This document shows, one piece after another, positions 26,763-36,929 of a DNA stretch of 64,000 bases; position 1 is the first letter of the stretch; each line of letters opens with the position of its first letter. The DNA lies in assembly GCF_900115615.1 (NCBI RefSeq), contig NZ_FOXB01000008.1:1-64000 (forward strand), in the 5' to 3' direction. The position numbers and the translations under genes are program-made. The notes under the pieces are model-generated. The model ran no database searches. It had not been told where the DNA came from and saw only the letters and a program-made list of their open reading frames with translations. Source of the stretch: Hydrogenimonas thermophila (lineage in GTDB: Bacteria > Campylobacterota > Campylobacteria > Campylobacterales > Hydrogenimonadaceae).

Positions 26763-27556
26763 TCAACACCCACTATATCTTGAAATTGACTAACTACTTC
26801 AGAAACATACTGTGGCTTAAATTCTATAAAAGAGTTAGCTCCTGCTTCAAGCATTACTGGTCGGCTAAGTTCGTAGAAAAGAAGTAGATGAAGATATTTT
26901 GACAATCTGCACTTAATCTCTTCAGAACTACAATCTTTTTTTGCAAAAGAGAGTTTGACAAGATCAATTACATTAGGATCTACTTCCCAAATTTTTGCAA
27001 CTGAAACTACAATAGAGTCAAATCTCACTTTTGCTACACGCTCTAAAATTGTATCGAGGTCCAAATCTTCAACCTGTCTAATCAAGGCTATATCATCTGC
27101 ATGGTCTCCAAAAATTCCATCAGCTACAACCAACCCTGCACTCATTATTGCCGAAGCACTCAAAAAAAACTCATCTGCATTTTCTGCTTTAACTATTTTT
27201 TCCCAACGATTCATCATGGATGCTTGAAACTGAATAAAATCATCTCTACTTAACTTAAAAAAATTCCACTTTTTTGGAGCCATTGAGTGAACCATAAAAG
27301 CATAAAGAAGCTGTTTTACTCTTGCAATACCTAAAATAGAGAATATTTGCGAAGGATCTGTTACCTCATTTCGAAAACCAAATGCTGCACTGTTGACAAT
27401 TTGCTTTAAATAATAGATAATTGCCGGATCGGTAGCTGCGGCTTTGGAAGCTCCAGCAAGATCTCCATTTTCAAGAGCCTCAAAACTTTTTTTTAGTGCT
27501 TCAGATAGAGGAGGAACTTTTTTTAGATACTCTGCAATCTGCTGCTGCGTGACCAT
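26759..27556 (-). CDS. HDOD-domain signalling protein
   Basis: A 265-residue protein with an HDOD domain over most of its length (KKVPPLSEALKKSFEAL at the start; QIVNSAAFGFRNEV and SILGIARVKQLL in the core). HDOD proteins lack the catalytic His-Asp pair of HD phosphohydrolases and act in signalling. It is coupled to the CheX-like gene downstream. ATG 27556 has AAGG upstream; a -10-like element lies 32 bp further up. Confidence 0.85.
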   Translation of the reverse strand: MVTQQQIAEYLKKVPPLSEALKKSFEALENGDLAGASKAAATDPAIIYYLKQIVNSAAFGFRNEVTDPSQIFSILGIARVKQLLYAFMVHSMAPKKWNFFKLSRDDFIQFQASMMNRWEKIVKAENADEFFLSASAIMSAGLVVADGIFGDHADDIALIRQVEDLDLDTILERVAKVRFDSIVVSVAKIWEVDPNVIDLVKLSFAKKDCSSEEIKCRLSKYLHLLLFYELSRPVMLEAGANSFIEFKPQYVSEVVSQFQDIVGVE

Positions 27557-27587
27557 AACATAGCCTTGTAATTAATAATTTAGTTAT

Positions 27588-27593
27588 AGTATA
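27588..27593 (-). promoter_or_regulatory. Candidate -10 for the HDOD / CheX-like pair
   Basis: TATACT on the minus strand, 32 bp upstream of ATG 27556, within an AT-rich divergent gap to rpmB. No clear -35 is seen. Confidence 0.4.
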
Positions 27594-27740
27594 TTTTATC
27601 GTAAAATATTTCAAATTTTGTTTCAAGAAAAAATTAAATAGATGACTTTTTTTTGAAAAGTTTCTTAATTTAAGCTAGTTCTATGCTTCTTTTCAATAGA
27701 ATTAGCCAACTTTTTATCACTCAATTTTAAAGGTCAAATC

Positions 27741-27932
27741 ATGGCACGAAAATGTTCTGTAACAGGTAAAGGACCAATGAGTGGCTATAATGTTAGCCAT
27801 GCTCATAACAAAACAAAAAGACGCTTTTTGCCAAATCTTCGTACTGTACGCATTACTCTCGAAGATGGTACACGCAAAAAGATTAAAGTTGCGGCTTCTA
27901 CGCTTCGTACAATGAAAAAACAGGGCGCATAA
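27741..27932 (+). CDS. rpmB: Ribosomal protein bL28
   Basis: A 63-residue large-subunit protein with the standard [20 protein letters not shown] start and a basic C-terminus. AAAGG lies 7 bp upstream of ATG. Monocistronic by position. Confidence 0.96.
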   Translation: MARKCSVTGKGPMSGYNVSHAHNKTKRRFLPNLRTVRITLEDGTRKKIKVAASTLRTMKKQGA

Positions 27933-27944
27933 TCCCCTGTGAAT

Positions 27945-27965
27945 GCCAAAGGTCACACCTTTGGC
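27945..27965 (+). terminator. Hairpin after rpmB
   Basis: Perfect 8-bp stem GCCAAAGG / CCTTTGGC with a 5-nt loop, 12 bp after the rpmB stop. The following TTACTCT is a poor U-tract, so it may be a weak or Rho-assisted terminator. Confidence 0.5.
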
Positions 27966-28039
27966 TTACTCTAAACCTCCTTATAACCCTTCATATTTTA
28001 CAATTTCAAATCAATACTGTAACACTCTAGGAGTCTATT

Positions 28040-29227
28040 ATGTTTACACTTATGTCTATTGACGGTGGCGTATGTGCACCAAATGGCTTTTTTGCCGATG
28101 GAAAGTCTGTAGGGCTAAAACCAGATAATCAAAAAGACTTAGCATTTATATATTCAGATACACTATGTAGCGTCAAAGCTATCTTTACTACCAACAAATT
28201 CCAAGCAGCGCCTATTTTACACTTTAAAAAACACTCAGTCCAAAAGACAAATTTTGTACTAATCAATTCTAAAAATGCAAATGCAATGACAGGAGAGAAA
28301 GGTATAGAAGATATCGAACAGATATTAGAGTCTGCTTGTAACAGATTTAAAGATATACAAAACCCTGTTATGAGCTCTACCGGTGTCATAGGAGTCCCTC
28401 TTCCAAAAGAAAAAATTATTAAAGGTCTAGAGAGCTTTGAGCTTGAAAAAAAAGATGGCAACTCTGCTGCAACTGCTATTATGACAACAGACAGTTATGA
28501 AAAGCAAATAGCTTTTGAAGTCAAACTAGAATCAGGAGAGAGTTTTAAAATAGGTGCTATGGCAAAAGGAGCAGGAATGATCAACCCTGCAATGGCAACT
28601 ATGTTATGCTTTATTACTACAGATGCAGCAATACCTGATGATGAGATGGAAAAAGTTTTAAAAATAAGTGCTGAAGTTACATTTAATGCAATTAGTGTAG
28701 ATGGAGATACATCAACAAATGACACTGTAATGCTTTTAGCCAATAAAAAGTCTGGTGTTTATGACAAAGAGGCTTTTTCACATGCTCTTGAAAGAGTTAT
28801 GCACGAACTAGCACTAAAGATTGTATCTGACGGTGAAGGTGCAACAAAATGTGTAGCTTTCAAAATAACAGGTGCTGTAAATGATGAAGAAGCGGCTATT
28901 GCTGCAAAAGCTTTAACTAACTCTTTACTTGTAAAAACTGCACTATATGGTGAAGACCCTAACTGGGGAAGAGTTGCATCTACTATTGGTGCAAGTGGCA
29001 TAACTTGTGATCCTTCAACACTTACCATAACTTTTGGAGATGTTACCGTATATAATAAAGGCGAAATTCTTTTTGATGAAGAGATGGAAAACAAAGCTGC
29101 AAAAGTAATGAAAAAAGATGCCTTCTCTATACATTGTGATATTGGGTTGGGAAATGGTTCTTTTACAGCCTATGGTTGTGATTTAGGCTATGAATATGTC
29201 AAAATCAATGCTGATTACAGAACATAA
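28040..29227 (+). CDS. argJ: Bifunctional glutamate N-acetyltransferase / N-acetylglutamate synthase
   Basis: Arginine-synthesis enzyme that recycles the acetyl group between N-acetylornithine and glutamate. The 395-residue precursor self-cleaves at the conserved A-T-M-L site in [15 protein letters not shown] (about residues 183-197), making Thr the nucleophile. The C-terminus has GDPNWGR-like [16 protein letters not shown] sits 8 bp before ATG 28040. Confidence 0.95.
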   Translation: MFTLMSIDGGVCAPNGFFADGKSVGLKPDNQKDLAFIYSDTLCSVKAIFTTNKFQAAPILHFKKHSVQKTNFVLINSKNANAMTGEKGIEDIEQILESACNRFKDIQNPVMSSTGVIGVPLPKEKIIKGLESFELEKKDGNSAATAIMTTDSYEKQIAFEVKLESGESFKIGAMAKGAGMINPAMATMLCFITTDAAIPDDEMEKVLKISAEVTFNAISVDGDTSTNDTVMLLANKKSGVYDKEAFSHALERVMHELALKIVSDGEGATKCVAFKITGAVNDEEAAIAAKALTNSLLVKTALYGEDPNWGRVASTIGASGITCDPSTLTITFGDVTVYNKGEILFDEEMENKAAKVMKKDAFSIHCDIGLGNGSFTAYGCDLGYEYVKINADYRT

Positions 29228-29274
29228 TAAGCAAAATTTGAATATAATCTGAAAAATTTCATTAGGAGAATAAT

Positions 29275-29502
29275 ATGCTTCACGAATACCGCGACATCAT
29301 TAGCAAACTTAAAGTAGAGAATGCACACTTTGCAAAAATTTTTGAGCGTCACAATGAGCTAGATAAAATTGTTACAGAGGTAGAAGAGGGTCGCCAGCAC
29401 ATGAGTGATCTTGAACTTGAAAAATTAAAGAAAGAGAAACTTCGCTTAAAAGATGAAGCTTATAAAATGATTCTTGACTATAAAAAAGAGCATAATCTTT
29501 AA
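29275..29502 (+). CDS. DUF465 / YdcH-family coiled-coil protein
   Basis: A 75-residue, highly charged helical protein with the DUF465 pattern (HFAKIFERHNELDKIV, then LEKLKKEKLRLKDEAYKMI). Function is unknown in the family. AGGAG precedes ATG 29275. A perfect palindromic terminator follows. Confidence 0.88.
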   Translation: MLHEYRDIISKLKVENAHFAKIFERHNELDKIVTEVEEGRQHMSDLELEKLKKEKLRLKDEAYKMILDYKKEHNL

Positions 29503-29511
29503 TATACAACT

Positions 29512-29539
29512 ATAAACACCGGGTTAACCCGGTGTTTAT
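29512..29539. terminator. Bidirectional terminator between the DUF465 gene and accA
   Basis: A perfect 28-bp palindrome: half-site ATAAACACCGGGTT (29512-29525) is followed directly by its reverse complement (29526-29539). It sits between convergent genes and gives an AT-flanked GC core in both directions, the usual form of a two-way intrinsic terminator. Confidence 0.85.
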
Positions 29540-29551
29540 TTAATAAATAAC

Positions 29552-30499
29552 TTACTTCTCTTCAGCTTCTGTAAAAGCACCAAAGCTCATCATTTTGTCA
29601 TATCTTTGCTTCATTCTCTCACTCTTATCTAATTCTTGCAAAGATTTAACTTGAGAAAGAAAGTACTCTTTTACAGCTTTTGCAGCCCCCTCTTTGTCAC
29701 GATGAGCTCCAGTTAAAGGTTCATCTATAATCTCATCAATCAACTCCATTTTCAAAAGCTCATCAGGAGTGATTTTTAATGCTTTTGTTGCCTGTTCAAC
29801 TTTTGCCGGATCATTCCACAAAATAGCAGCACAACCTTCAGGTGAAATAACACTAAAAACTGAGTAACGCATCATTGCAAGCTTGTCTGCAACTCCAATT
29901 GCCAACGCACCACCACTACCACCTTCTCCAATTACAACAGAGACTGTAATCGTATCAAGACGGCTAAGTTCAAGCAGATTTCTAGCAATCGCTTCACTTT
30001 GACCTCTCTCTTCAGCTCCAATTCCAGGGTATGCACCAGGAGTGTCTATAAGCATTAATATAGGTAAACCAAACTTTTCAGCCAATTTTGCCGCTCTTAA
30101 TGCTTTTCTGTAACCCTCTGGATGTGGCATACCAAAATTACGTTTAATCTTATTTTTGGTTCCACGCCCTTTCTGTTCACCTATAACTAAGCACTTCTGA
30201 TCGCCTATATAACCCAAATAACATATAATAGCAAGGTCATCCCTAAATGTTCTGTCACCATGAATTTCAATGGCATCTCTCATTAAAATTCTTATATAGT
30301 CAAGTGCATATGGACGATCAGGGTGTCTTGCAAGCTGAAGTTTTTGATAATCAGAGAGGTTTTTGTATATTTTAGAGAGCTCTTTTTCAAGATCCTTTTC
30401 AAGAATAACAATGGCTTCCGTATCGCCACGGACTTTTGCCGCGGCTATCTCATCTTCAATCTCTTTGAGCTTCTCTTCAAACGGAAGGTATGTAGCCAC
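29552..30499 (-). CDS. accA: Acetyl-CoA carboxylase carboxyltransferase subunit alpha
   Basis: Half of the carboxyltransferase that makes malonyl-CoA. The 315 residues include [11 protein letters not shown], the GDRTFRDD and [12 protein letters not shown] segments, [16 protein letters not shown] and [12 protein letters not shown]. It follows fabF by 1 bp in the gpmI-fabG-acpP-fabF-accA run. Confidence 0.96.
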   Translation of the reverse strand: MATYLPFEEKLKEIEDEIAAAKVRGDTEAIVILEKDLEKELSKIYKNLSDYQKLQLARHPDRPYALDYIRILMRDAIEIHGDRTFRDDLAIICYLGYIGDQKCLVIGEQKGRGTKNKIKRNFGMPHPEGYRKALRAAKLAEKFGLPILMLIDTPGAYPGIGAEERGQSEAIARNLLELSRLDTITVSVVIGEGGSGGALAIGVADKLAMMRYSVFSVISPEGCAAILWNDPAKVEQATKALKITPDELLKMELIDEIIDEPLTGAHRDKEGAAKAVKEYFLSQVKSLQELDKSERMKQRYDKMMSFGAFTEAEEK

Positions 30500-30500
30500 A

Positions 30501-31724
30501 TTAAACCTTTTTAAATATTACAACACCATTGGTGCCGCCAAATCCAAAAGAGTTACTCATAACTGTATTAAGAGAAGCTTCTCGTGGTGTATTTGGCACA
30601 TAATCAAGATCACAATCAGGATCAGGAGTTTCATAATTTATTGTTGGAGGAATTATGCTGTCACGCATAGCCATTAGAGAAACAACCGCTTCAATAGCAC
30701 CTGCTGCACCAAGGCAGTGTGCTGTCTGTCCCTTGGTAGAGCTGACTGGAGGGCAATTCTCTTTACCACCAAAAGCCTTTTTTATAGCCATTGTTTCATA
30801 CCAGTCATTATATTTGGTACTTGTGCCGTGTGCATTAATATAGTCAACTTTAGGATTTCCTGCCATTGTAAGGGCAGCTTTCATTGCTCTATATGCACCT
30901 TCACCTTCAGGAGCTGGTGTTGTAATATGATTTGCATCACCACTTTCACCAAATCCTATCAATTCGCCATAAATATTTGCACCACGTGCAACAGCAGCTT
31001 CATACTCTTCAAGTACAAGTGCGCCTGCTCCTTCACCCATAACAAAGCCACCACGACTAGCATCAAATGGACGAGAAGCTTTCTGCGGTTCATCATTAAG
31101 AGTAGAAAGAGCTTTCATAGCTGCAAATCCACCAATACCAACAGGGCAGATAGCAGCTTCAGCTCCAACAACAAGCATTCTGTCTGCACCACCAAGCATT
31201 ATTGTTTTTGCAGCTTCACTAATAGCGTGAGTTCCAGCAGCACAAGCTGTAACACTTGCAAGATTTGGTCCTCTTAAAGAGTGTTCTATTGAGACAAATC
31301 CTCCAAGCATATTTACAAGAGAAGATGGAATAAAAAATGGAGAGATTCTTCTTGGACCTCTATTCTCGCATACAACAGCATTTCTTTCAATATTTGCCAA
31401 TCCACCAATTCCTGATGCACAGGAAATTCCAAAGCTATCTCTCTCTACACTATCATCTATCCCTGCATCTGCTATGGCTTCTGATGCTGCTTTCAAACCA
31501 AGTTGAATGAAGCGATCGGCCTTTTTAACCTCCTTGGGATCCATTACAGTAGTTGGATCAAAGCCTTTTACTTCTGCTGCGATCTGAACGCTTTGATTAC
31601 TAGCGTCAAACAAAGTAATTCTTTCAATGCCACATTGTCCATCAAGTATGGCTTTAAAAGAACTCTCTTTATCGTTTCCTACCGCATTGATCATTCCAAG
31701 TCCGGTTACGACCACTCGCCTCAC
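30501..31724 (-). CDS. fabF: 3-oxoacyl-[ACP] synthase II
   Basis: Condensing enzyme of fatty-acid elongation, 407 residues. Catalytic Cys in [10 protein letters not shown], first His in [11 protein letters not shown], second His in [11 protein letters not shown], and C-terminal [10 protein letters not shown]. Downstream of acpP with a 56-bp gap containing a hairpin. Confidence 0.97.
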   Translation of the reverse strand: MRRVVVTGLGMINAVGNDKESSFKAILDGQCGIERITLFDASNQSVQIAAEVKGFDPTTVMDPKEVKKADRFIQLGLKAASEAIADAGIDDSVERDSFGISCASGIGGLANIERNAVVCENRGPRRISPFFIPSSLVNMLGGFVSIEHSLRGPNLASVTACAAGTHAISEAAKTIMLGGADRMLVVGAEAAICPVGIGGFAAMKALSTLNDEPQKASRPFDASRGGFVMGEGAGALVLEEYEAAVARGANIYGELIGFGESGDANHITTPAPEGEGAYRAMKAALTMAGNPKVDYINAHGTSTKYNDWYETMAIKKAFGGKENCPPVSSTKGQTAHCLGAAGAIEAVVSLMAMRDSIIPPTINYETPDPDCDLDYVPNTPREASLNTVMSNSFGFGGTNGVVIFKKV

Positions 31725-31753
31725 ATAATCTCCTTTGATTCTAAATGATAAGC

Positions 31754-31770
31754 CCCGCTTAGCAAGCGGG
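31754..31770 (-). terminator. Hairpin between acpP and fabF
   Basis: A 7-bp GC-rich stem CCCGCTT / AAGCGGG with a 3-nt loop. There is no U-tract on the minus strand, so it is more likely an attenuator or an mRNA processing/stability element that lets acpP outnumber fabF. Confidence 0.45.
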
Positions 31771-31780
31771 TATAATATTG

Positions 31781-32011
31781 TTACTTATTCTCTTCAATAT
31801 ACTTAACTGCATCACCTACAGTTTGAATCTTTTCTGCCTGATCATCTGGAATTTCAATATTGAATTTCTCTTCAAGTGCCATTACAAGTTCAACAACATC
31901 TAGGCTGTCAGCGCCAAGATCCTCTACGAATTTAGACTCCATTTTTACTTCGTCTGGATTGACGTTAAGCTGTTCTACAACTACCTCTTTTACGTCGTCA
32001 AAAAGTGCCAT
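31781..32011 (-). CDS. acpP: Acyl carrier protein
   Basis: A 76-residue acidic protein; the start at ATG 32011 is chosen because GGAG lies 9 bp upstream and it gives the standard [11 protein letters not shown]. The phosphopantetheine serine is in [13 protein letters not shown]. It lies between fabG and fabF, the usual bacterial order. Confidence 0.97.
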   Translation of the reverse strand: MALFDDVKEVVVEQLNVNPDEVKMESKFVEDLGADSLDVVELVMALEEKFNIEIPDDQAEKIQTVGDAVKYIEENK

Positions 32012-32085
32012 TACAATCTCCTTTAAAATGAATTGCATTATGGTAGCAAAATTATCTTTAAATAAATAGTAATTCAATGCTACTT

Positions 32086-32832
32086 TTATGCCATATTCAT
32101 TCCACCATTTACTTTTAAAGTCTCTCCTGTAATGTAACTTGCATGATCACTGAGTAAAAATGCTATTGCTTCAGCCACCTCTTTTGGATTTCCAAATCTT
32201 GAAAGAGGAATTCTGTCTATAAATGACTGCTTGATCTCATCTTTAAGCTCATCTGTCATATCTGTCTTGATGAAACCTGGAGTGACTGTATTAAAACGTA
32301 TATTTCGTGCAGCACCTTCTAATGCAAAACTTTTAGTCATTGCTATCAAACCACCTTTACTTGCACTATAGTTTGTTTGACCTGCATTACCTGTTTCACC
32401 TACAATTGATGCAACATTTACAACAGCACCAAAACGCTTTTTACCCATTACTTTTATCGCTTCACGACAGCCTACAAATGCTGATGTAAGATTTGCTCTT
32501 ATAACCTCTTCAAACTCATCTACTTTCATTCTCATTGCAAGTTTATCTTTAGTGATTCCTGCGTTGTTGACAATATAACTCAACTCTCCATCAGCATCTA
32601 CAATAGTTTTAATTCCTTCAACATAAGCTGCTTCATCACTTACATCAAAACCTATAACAGCAGCTTCACCACCTGCTTCTTCAATCTCTGCTTTTACCTT
32701 GTCAGCTGCTTCAGCACCACTTCTGTAATTTATCCATACTTTTAAACCAAAACCAGCCAAGACCTTTGCAATCTCTGCACCAATTCCACGACTAGCACCT
32801 GTAACCAAAACATTTTTACCGCTAAATTTCAC
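32086..32832 (-). CDS. fabG: 3-oxoacyl-[ACP] reductase
   Basis: A short-chain dehydrogenase, 248 residues. NADPH-binding [10 protein letters not shown] (about 12-21), [14 protein letters not shown], the Ser of [11 protein letters not shown] and the YSASKGG catalytic motif. Gap of 12 bp after gpmI; acpP follows. Confidence 0.96.
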   Translation of the reverse strand: MKFSGKNVLVTGASRGIGAEIAKVLAGFGLKVWINYRSGAEAADKVKAEIEEAGGEAAVIGFDVSDEAAYVEGIKTIVDADGELSYIVNNAGITKDKLAMRMKVDEFEEVIRANLTSAFVGCREAIKVMGKKRFGAVVNVASIVGETGNAGQTNYSASKGGLIAMTKSFALEGAARNIRFNTVTPGFIKTDMTDELKDEIKQSFIDRIPLSRFGNPKEVAEAIAFLLSDHASYITGETLKVNGGMNMA

Positions 32833-32844
32833 TAAATTCTCCTT

Positions 32845-34320
32845 TTAAACAATCGGTTCATCCATCTCTTCAGGTATTGGGAGTTCCATTAACTTCAATA
32901 CTGTTGGAGCAATATTGCTTAATTTTCCAGGTTTTACCTCATCAACACCTTCAGCCATTACAAAACACCATACATCACCAACTGTATGATTGGTTAGAAT
33001 TTTACCATTTTCATCAACCATCTCTTCACAATTTCCATGATCAGAGGTTAATACAAGTGCATAATCTTTCTCTTTTGCCTTCTCTACTATGCGTCCCAGC
33101 TCATGATCAACAGCTTCAACTGCTTTGATTGCTGCTTCATAGTTTCCTGTATGCCCGACCATATCACCATTTGCAAAGTTTACAACAATAAAATCATACT
33201 CTTCATCCATTGCAGTTAGTACAGCATCGCCAACTTCAGGTGCACTCATTTCAGGTTTCATATCGTAAGTTTTGACTTTAGGGCTTGGAATTAAAACACG
33301 AGACTCATTAATTACAGGCTCTTCTACTCCACCATTAAAGAAAAATGTTACATGAGCATACTTTTCTGTCTCTGCTGTATGAAGTTGAGTCAAACCAGCT
33401 TTAGAAATAACTTCTGCAAGTGTGTTTTTCGGTACCTCTTTTCTAAAAAGAACAGGATAAGGGAATGATTTATCATACTCTGTAGCTGTTGCAATATGTA
33501 CATGAATCTTTTTACGCTCAAAACCATCAAATTTTGGATCACCAATAGTCGTAACTATTTCACGCATACGATCGCTTCTAAAGTTCATAAAAAGAACACT
33601 GTCACCCTCTTTTATACCTTCATATCCTTCAAAAGCAACAGGCTCTATAAACTCATCTGTTTCATCTTTTTCATAACTTGCCTTAACATACTCCAGTGGA
33701 GTCACGTTAACTTTTGGAGAAGCTTCAACTATTGCTCTATATCCCTTCTTTACACGCTCCCAGCGCTGATCGCGATCCATTGTATAGAAACGTCCACCAA
33801 GTGTAGCAATTGTGATTTTATCATTTAAAATTTCTTCAATCTGCTTTAAATAGTCAGGTGCACTGACAGGAGAGACATCACGCCCATCAGTAATAAGATG
33901 CAAAAAAACTTCTTTGCCTGCTTCGCTAGCTATCTTTGCTACGCCTATTATATGATCTATATGTGAATGCACACCACCATCACTCATTAAGCCTACAAGA
34001 TGCAGTCTGTTACTCTTGTTTAATAGCTCTTGCAGTACTTCATTACTTTTTAAGCTTCCATCTTCAAGTGCCAATGAAATCTTAACAAGATCTTGGTAAA
34101 GTACACGTCCACTACCTATGGTCATATGTCCTACTTCAGAGTTACCCATCTGACCATCAGGAAGCCCGACATGTAAGCCATAAGTATGAATCAATGTATG
34201 AGGAACTTCTTTGAATAATTTGTCATAAGTAGGTTTTTTTGCTGCTTCAAATGCATTGGCTTTAGAGTTAGGTTTATAACCTATTCCATCAGTAATTATA
34301 AGGATTGCTTTTTTTGACAC
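32845..34320 (-). CDS. gpmI: 2,3-bisphosphoglycerate-independent phosphoglycerate mutase
   Basis: A manganese-dependent glycolytic mutase of the alkaline-phosphatase superfamily, 491 residues. N-terminal metal region [13 protein letters not shown], the phospho-serine motif [14 protein letters not shown], and C-terminal metal sites in [12 protein letters not shown] and [11 protein letters not shown]. It starts the fab/acc run and is divergent from mraY. Confidence 0.96.
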   Translation of the reverse strand: MSKKAILIITDGIGYKPNSKANAFEAAKKPTYDKLFKEVPHTLIHTYGLHVGLPDGQMGNSEVGHMTIGSGRVLYQDLVKISLALEDGSLKSNEVLQELLNKSNRLHLVGLMSDGGVHSHIDHIIGVAKIASEAGKEVFLHLITDGRDVSPVSAPDYLKQIEEILNDKITIATLGGRFYTMDRDQRWERVKKGYRAIVEASPKVNVTPLEYVKASYEKDETDEFIEPVAFEGYEGIKEGDSVLFMNFRSDRMREIVTTIGDPKFDGFERKKIHVHIATATEYDKSFPYPVLFRKEVPKNTLAEVISKAGLTQLHTAETEKYAHVTFFFNGGVEEPVINESRVLIPSPKVKTYDMKPEMSAPEVGDAVLTAMDEEYDFIVVNFANGDMVGHTGNYEAAIKAVEAVDHELGRIVEKAKEKDYALVLTSDHGNCEEMVDENGKILTNHTVGDVWCFVMAEGVDEVKPGKLSNIAPTVLKLMELPIPEEMDEPIV

Positions 34321-34430
34321 TTTAATATCCTCTATTTCTATTTAATTTTATCCAGCTTTATGCGCAACTATATTAAAATACCGCTTTTAAACTTCTAAAA
34401 AAATAATAACATAGTATAGGTTTTAAAAAA

Positions 34431-35495
34431 ATGCTTTATTGGTTCTATCGACACCTTGATGTAAATCTTTTTCAATATATAACAGTACGAGCCGGTTTTG
34501 CTTTTCTTATAGCATTCATTCTGACAATATATCTTATGCCTCTTTTTATACGATGGGCAAAAATAAAAAAGGCTAGTCAGCCAATCAATAAGTTTGCACC
34601 AAAAGCTCATTTGAAAAAGAGTGATACACCTACAATGGGTGGTTTAGTATTTATTTTTTCAACTACTATAGCTACTCTTTTAAGTGCAAATTTAAGCAAT
34701 CCATATACTGTTGGAGCATTAATTACACTAATACTCTTTTGTGCACTTGGACTTAGTGATGATTATGGCAAAGTGATGACTAAAAACAATCTAAAAGGTC
34801 TATCGGCACGAACAAAGTTTTTTATACAATTCATTTTAGGGCTTGGAATTGGAATCTTTCTTATAGGGTATATTGATTTTGATACTAACTTTTATGTGCC
34901 ATTTGTAAAGTTTCCTCTATTTAATATGGGGTGGGGAGCAGCAATATTTTGGTCTTTAGTAATTGTAGCTGCAAGTAATGCAGTAAATCTTACTGACGGT
35001 CTTGATGGTTTGGCTACCGTACCTTCTGTTTTTGCTCTCTTTTCATTGGGAGTCATAGTTTATGTTACCGGAAATGCTGTATTAAGCCACTATCTTCTTT
35101 GGCCCAAAATTATAGGGGTAGGTGAAGTGGCTGTTGTTGCATCAGCTCTAATTGGTGCATTAATAGGATTTTTATGGTACAACTGCAATCCTGCTGAAGT
35201 TTTTATGGGTGACAGTGGAAGTTTATCTGTAGGTGCTTTTTTAGGCTATATGGCTATTTTGGGAAAGAGTGAAATTCTTCTTATTCTAATAGGTGCTATA
35301 TTTGTTATTGAGACAGTTTCAGTTATTGCTCAAGTTGGTAGCTATAAACTGCGTGGCAAACGCATCTTTTTAATGGCACCTATACACCACCATTTTGAGA
35401 TGAAAAAGTGGGCAGAAAATAAGATCATCGTAAGATTTTGGATTATTGCTTTTATAGCAAACCTTATTGCACTTACAACTCTCAAGATTAGATAA
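34431..35495 (+). CDS. mraY: Phospho-N-acetylmuramoyl-pentapeptide transferase
   Basis: A polytopic inner-membrane enzyme making lipid I. The 354 residues include the conserved [21 protein letters not shown] with the Asp pair, [27 protein letters not shown] and MAPIHHHFE motifs and about ten membrane segments. Its stop overlaps the murD start (TAATG). Confidence 0.97.
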   Translation: MLYWFYRHLDVNLFQYITVRAGFAFLIAFILTIYLMPLFIRWAKIKKASQPINKFAPKAHLKKSDTPTMGGLVFIFSTTIATLLSANLSNPYTVGALITLILFCALGLSDDYGKVMTKNNLKGLSARTKFFIQFILGLGIGIFLIGYIDFDTNFYVPFVKFPLFNMGWGAAIFWSLVIVAASNAVNLTDGLDGLATVPSVFALFSLGVIVYVTGNAVLSHYLLWPKIIGVGEVAVVASALIGALIGFLWYNCNPAEVFMGDSGSLSVGAFLGYMAILGKSEILLILIGAIFVIETVSVIAQVGSYKLRGKRIFLMAPIHHHFEMKKWAENKIIVRFWIIAFIANLIALTTLKIR

Positions 35496-36739
35496 TGAAC
35501 AGATTAACTCTTTTTGGATATGCAAAAACAACCAAAGCTATTGCCAAACGCTTTGGTCCAGCAACTTTTTTTGATGATAAAATTACAGTCCCACATAAAG
35601 ATGATGAAGGAAACACTCTTTTACCTCCATCTCTTTTTGACCCCGAAAAGAGCAAACTAGAGATCCCAAGCCCAGGTTTTCCTCCAACCCATCCACTAAT
35701 CAAAAAATCAAAAAACCTAATAAGCGAATATGACCTCTTTCTATCTGATATTGCAAAAACAGTTATCCAGCATCCAACATCCAACATCCAACATTTACCA
35801 TTCACCATCTGGATCTCCGGCACAAACGGTAAAACTACCACTACTCAAATGGTTACACATCTTTTAAAAGAGAGAGGAGCAATAAGCGGTGGTAACATAG
35901 GAGTACCTCTAGCTGAAATGGGTGCAAATAGTCCAATTTGGGTACTAGAAACCAGTTCTTTTACTCTTCACTATACAAAGTATGCAAAGCCAGACCTATA
36001 TCTTTTATTGCCTATTACACCTGATCATCTAGCTTGGCATGGAAGTAAAGAGAATTATATTGCCGACAAACTCTCCCCACTAAAAAATATGCAAGAAGGA
36101 GAGGCTGTTATGTTGCCAAAAGAGTTTGCCAATAGCCATACAAATGGATTTAAAATTCCATACAATTCATACTCTGATTTATCAGACTACTTTGGTATAG
36201 ATGTAAAAAGAGTAAATTTTGAAGGAGCATTTTTGCTCGATGCAGTTTTGGCTCTTGGAGTATCAAAAATTCTTTTTGATGAGATTGACTATGATAAAAT
36301 AAACTCGTTCAAACTAGACCCACACCGTCAAGAAAAAATAGTTGACAATCAGGGCAGATTATGGGTAAACGACTCCAAAGCAACAAATATTGATGCAACA
36401 ATTCAAGCACTTTTACCATTTAAAGATAAAAAAATTCTTCTAATACTTGGAGGAGATGACAAAGGAGTTGATCTAACACCACTCTTTTGTGCTTTAAAAG
36501 CTTATAATATAACTATTTTTGCAATTGGTAAAAATAGTGAAAAGATTGCTGAACTATCAAACAAATACAGCATAGAATGTAATATAGAAAAAACAGTTGA
36601 TAATGCTGTAGCTGCTATAAATAGAGTTTTAGATTTAAATTCTGTTGCCATTCTCTCTCCCGCAGCTGCTAGTTTAGATCAATTTTCATCTTATGCAGAG
36701 AGAGGAAACATTTTCAAAGAACTCATCAGGAGTTTTTAA
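35495..36739 (+). CDS. murD: UDP-N-acetylmuramoyl-L-alanine--D-glutamate ligase
   Basis: Cytoplasmic Mur ligase adding D-Glu to the peptidoglycan precursor, 414 residues. P-loop SGTNGKTTTTQ lies near residues 107-117, ETSSFTLHYT follows, and the C-terminal domain has WVNDSKATNIDATI. Residues about 91-104 (VIQHPTSNIQHLPF) are encoded by a six-unit heptamer tract just before the strand leading to the P-loop. Confidence 0.93.
   Translation: MNRLTLFGYAKTTKAIAKRFGPATFFDDKITVPHKDDEGNTLLPPSLFDPEKSKLEIPSPGFPPTHPLIKKSKNLISEYDLFLSDIAKTVIQHPTSNIQHLPFTIWISGTNGKTTTTQMVTHLLKERGAISGGNIGVPLAEMGANSPIWVLETSSFTLHYTKYAKPDLYLLLPITPDHLAWHGSKENYIADKLSPLKNMQEGEAVMLPKEFANSHTNGFKIPYNSYSDLSDYFGIDVKRVNFEGAFLLDAVLALGVSKILFDEIDYDKINSFKLDPHRQEKIVDNQGRLWVNDSKATNIDATIQALLPFKDKKILLILGGDDKGVDLTPLFCALKAYNITIFAIGKNSEKIAELSNKYSIECNIEKTVDNAVAAINRVLDLNSVAILSPAAASLDQFSSYAERGNIFKELIRSF
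35765..35806 (+). repeat. Six heptamers inside murD
   Basis: Six 7-bp units in register: ATCCAGC, ATCCAAC three times, ATTTACC, ATTCACC. The 42 bp equal 14 codons and keep the frame, the same length as the tract in lnt. They encode the segment between the UDP-binding domain and the ATPase domain. Confidence 0.93.
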
Positions 36740-36751
36740 GGATAGTTCCTA

Positions 36752-36757
36752 TATAAT
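36752..36757 (+). promoter_or_regulatory. Candidate -10 for tRNA-Phe
   Basis: A consensus TATAAT ends 18 bp before the tRNA, so transcription would start about 11 bp upstream of the mature 5' end. No convincing -35 is seen. It starts only 13 bp after the murD stop. Confidence 0.5.
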
Positions 36758-36775
36758 TTCGACCACTTAAACAAA

Positions 36776-36851
36776 GGCCAGATAGCTCAGTCGGTAGAGC
36801 AGCAGACTGAAAATCTGCGTGTCGGCAGTTCGATTCTGCCTCTGGCCACCA
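36776..36851 (+). tRNA. tRNA-Phe (anticodon GAA)
   Basis: A complete 76-nt cloverleaf: acceptor GGCCAGA pairs with TCTGGCC, D-arm GCTC...GAGC, anticodon loop CTGAAAA with GAA, and T-arm with GTTCGATTC. The 3' CCA is encoded in the DNA. Confidence 0.97.
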
Positions 36852-36929
36852 CTTCTAAAAATTCTCTTATTTCAATATCTCATCAAGCTATATAGGTTTT
36901 CAACAACCAAAATCAATAACAATATAACT

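Noticed and set aside
30717-31277. 186-codon plus-strand frame antisense to fabF
   Set aside because: Cys/Ser-rich shadow with no signals; fabF is certain.
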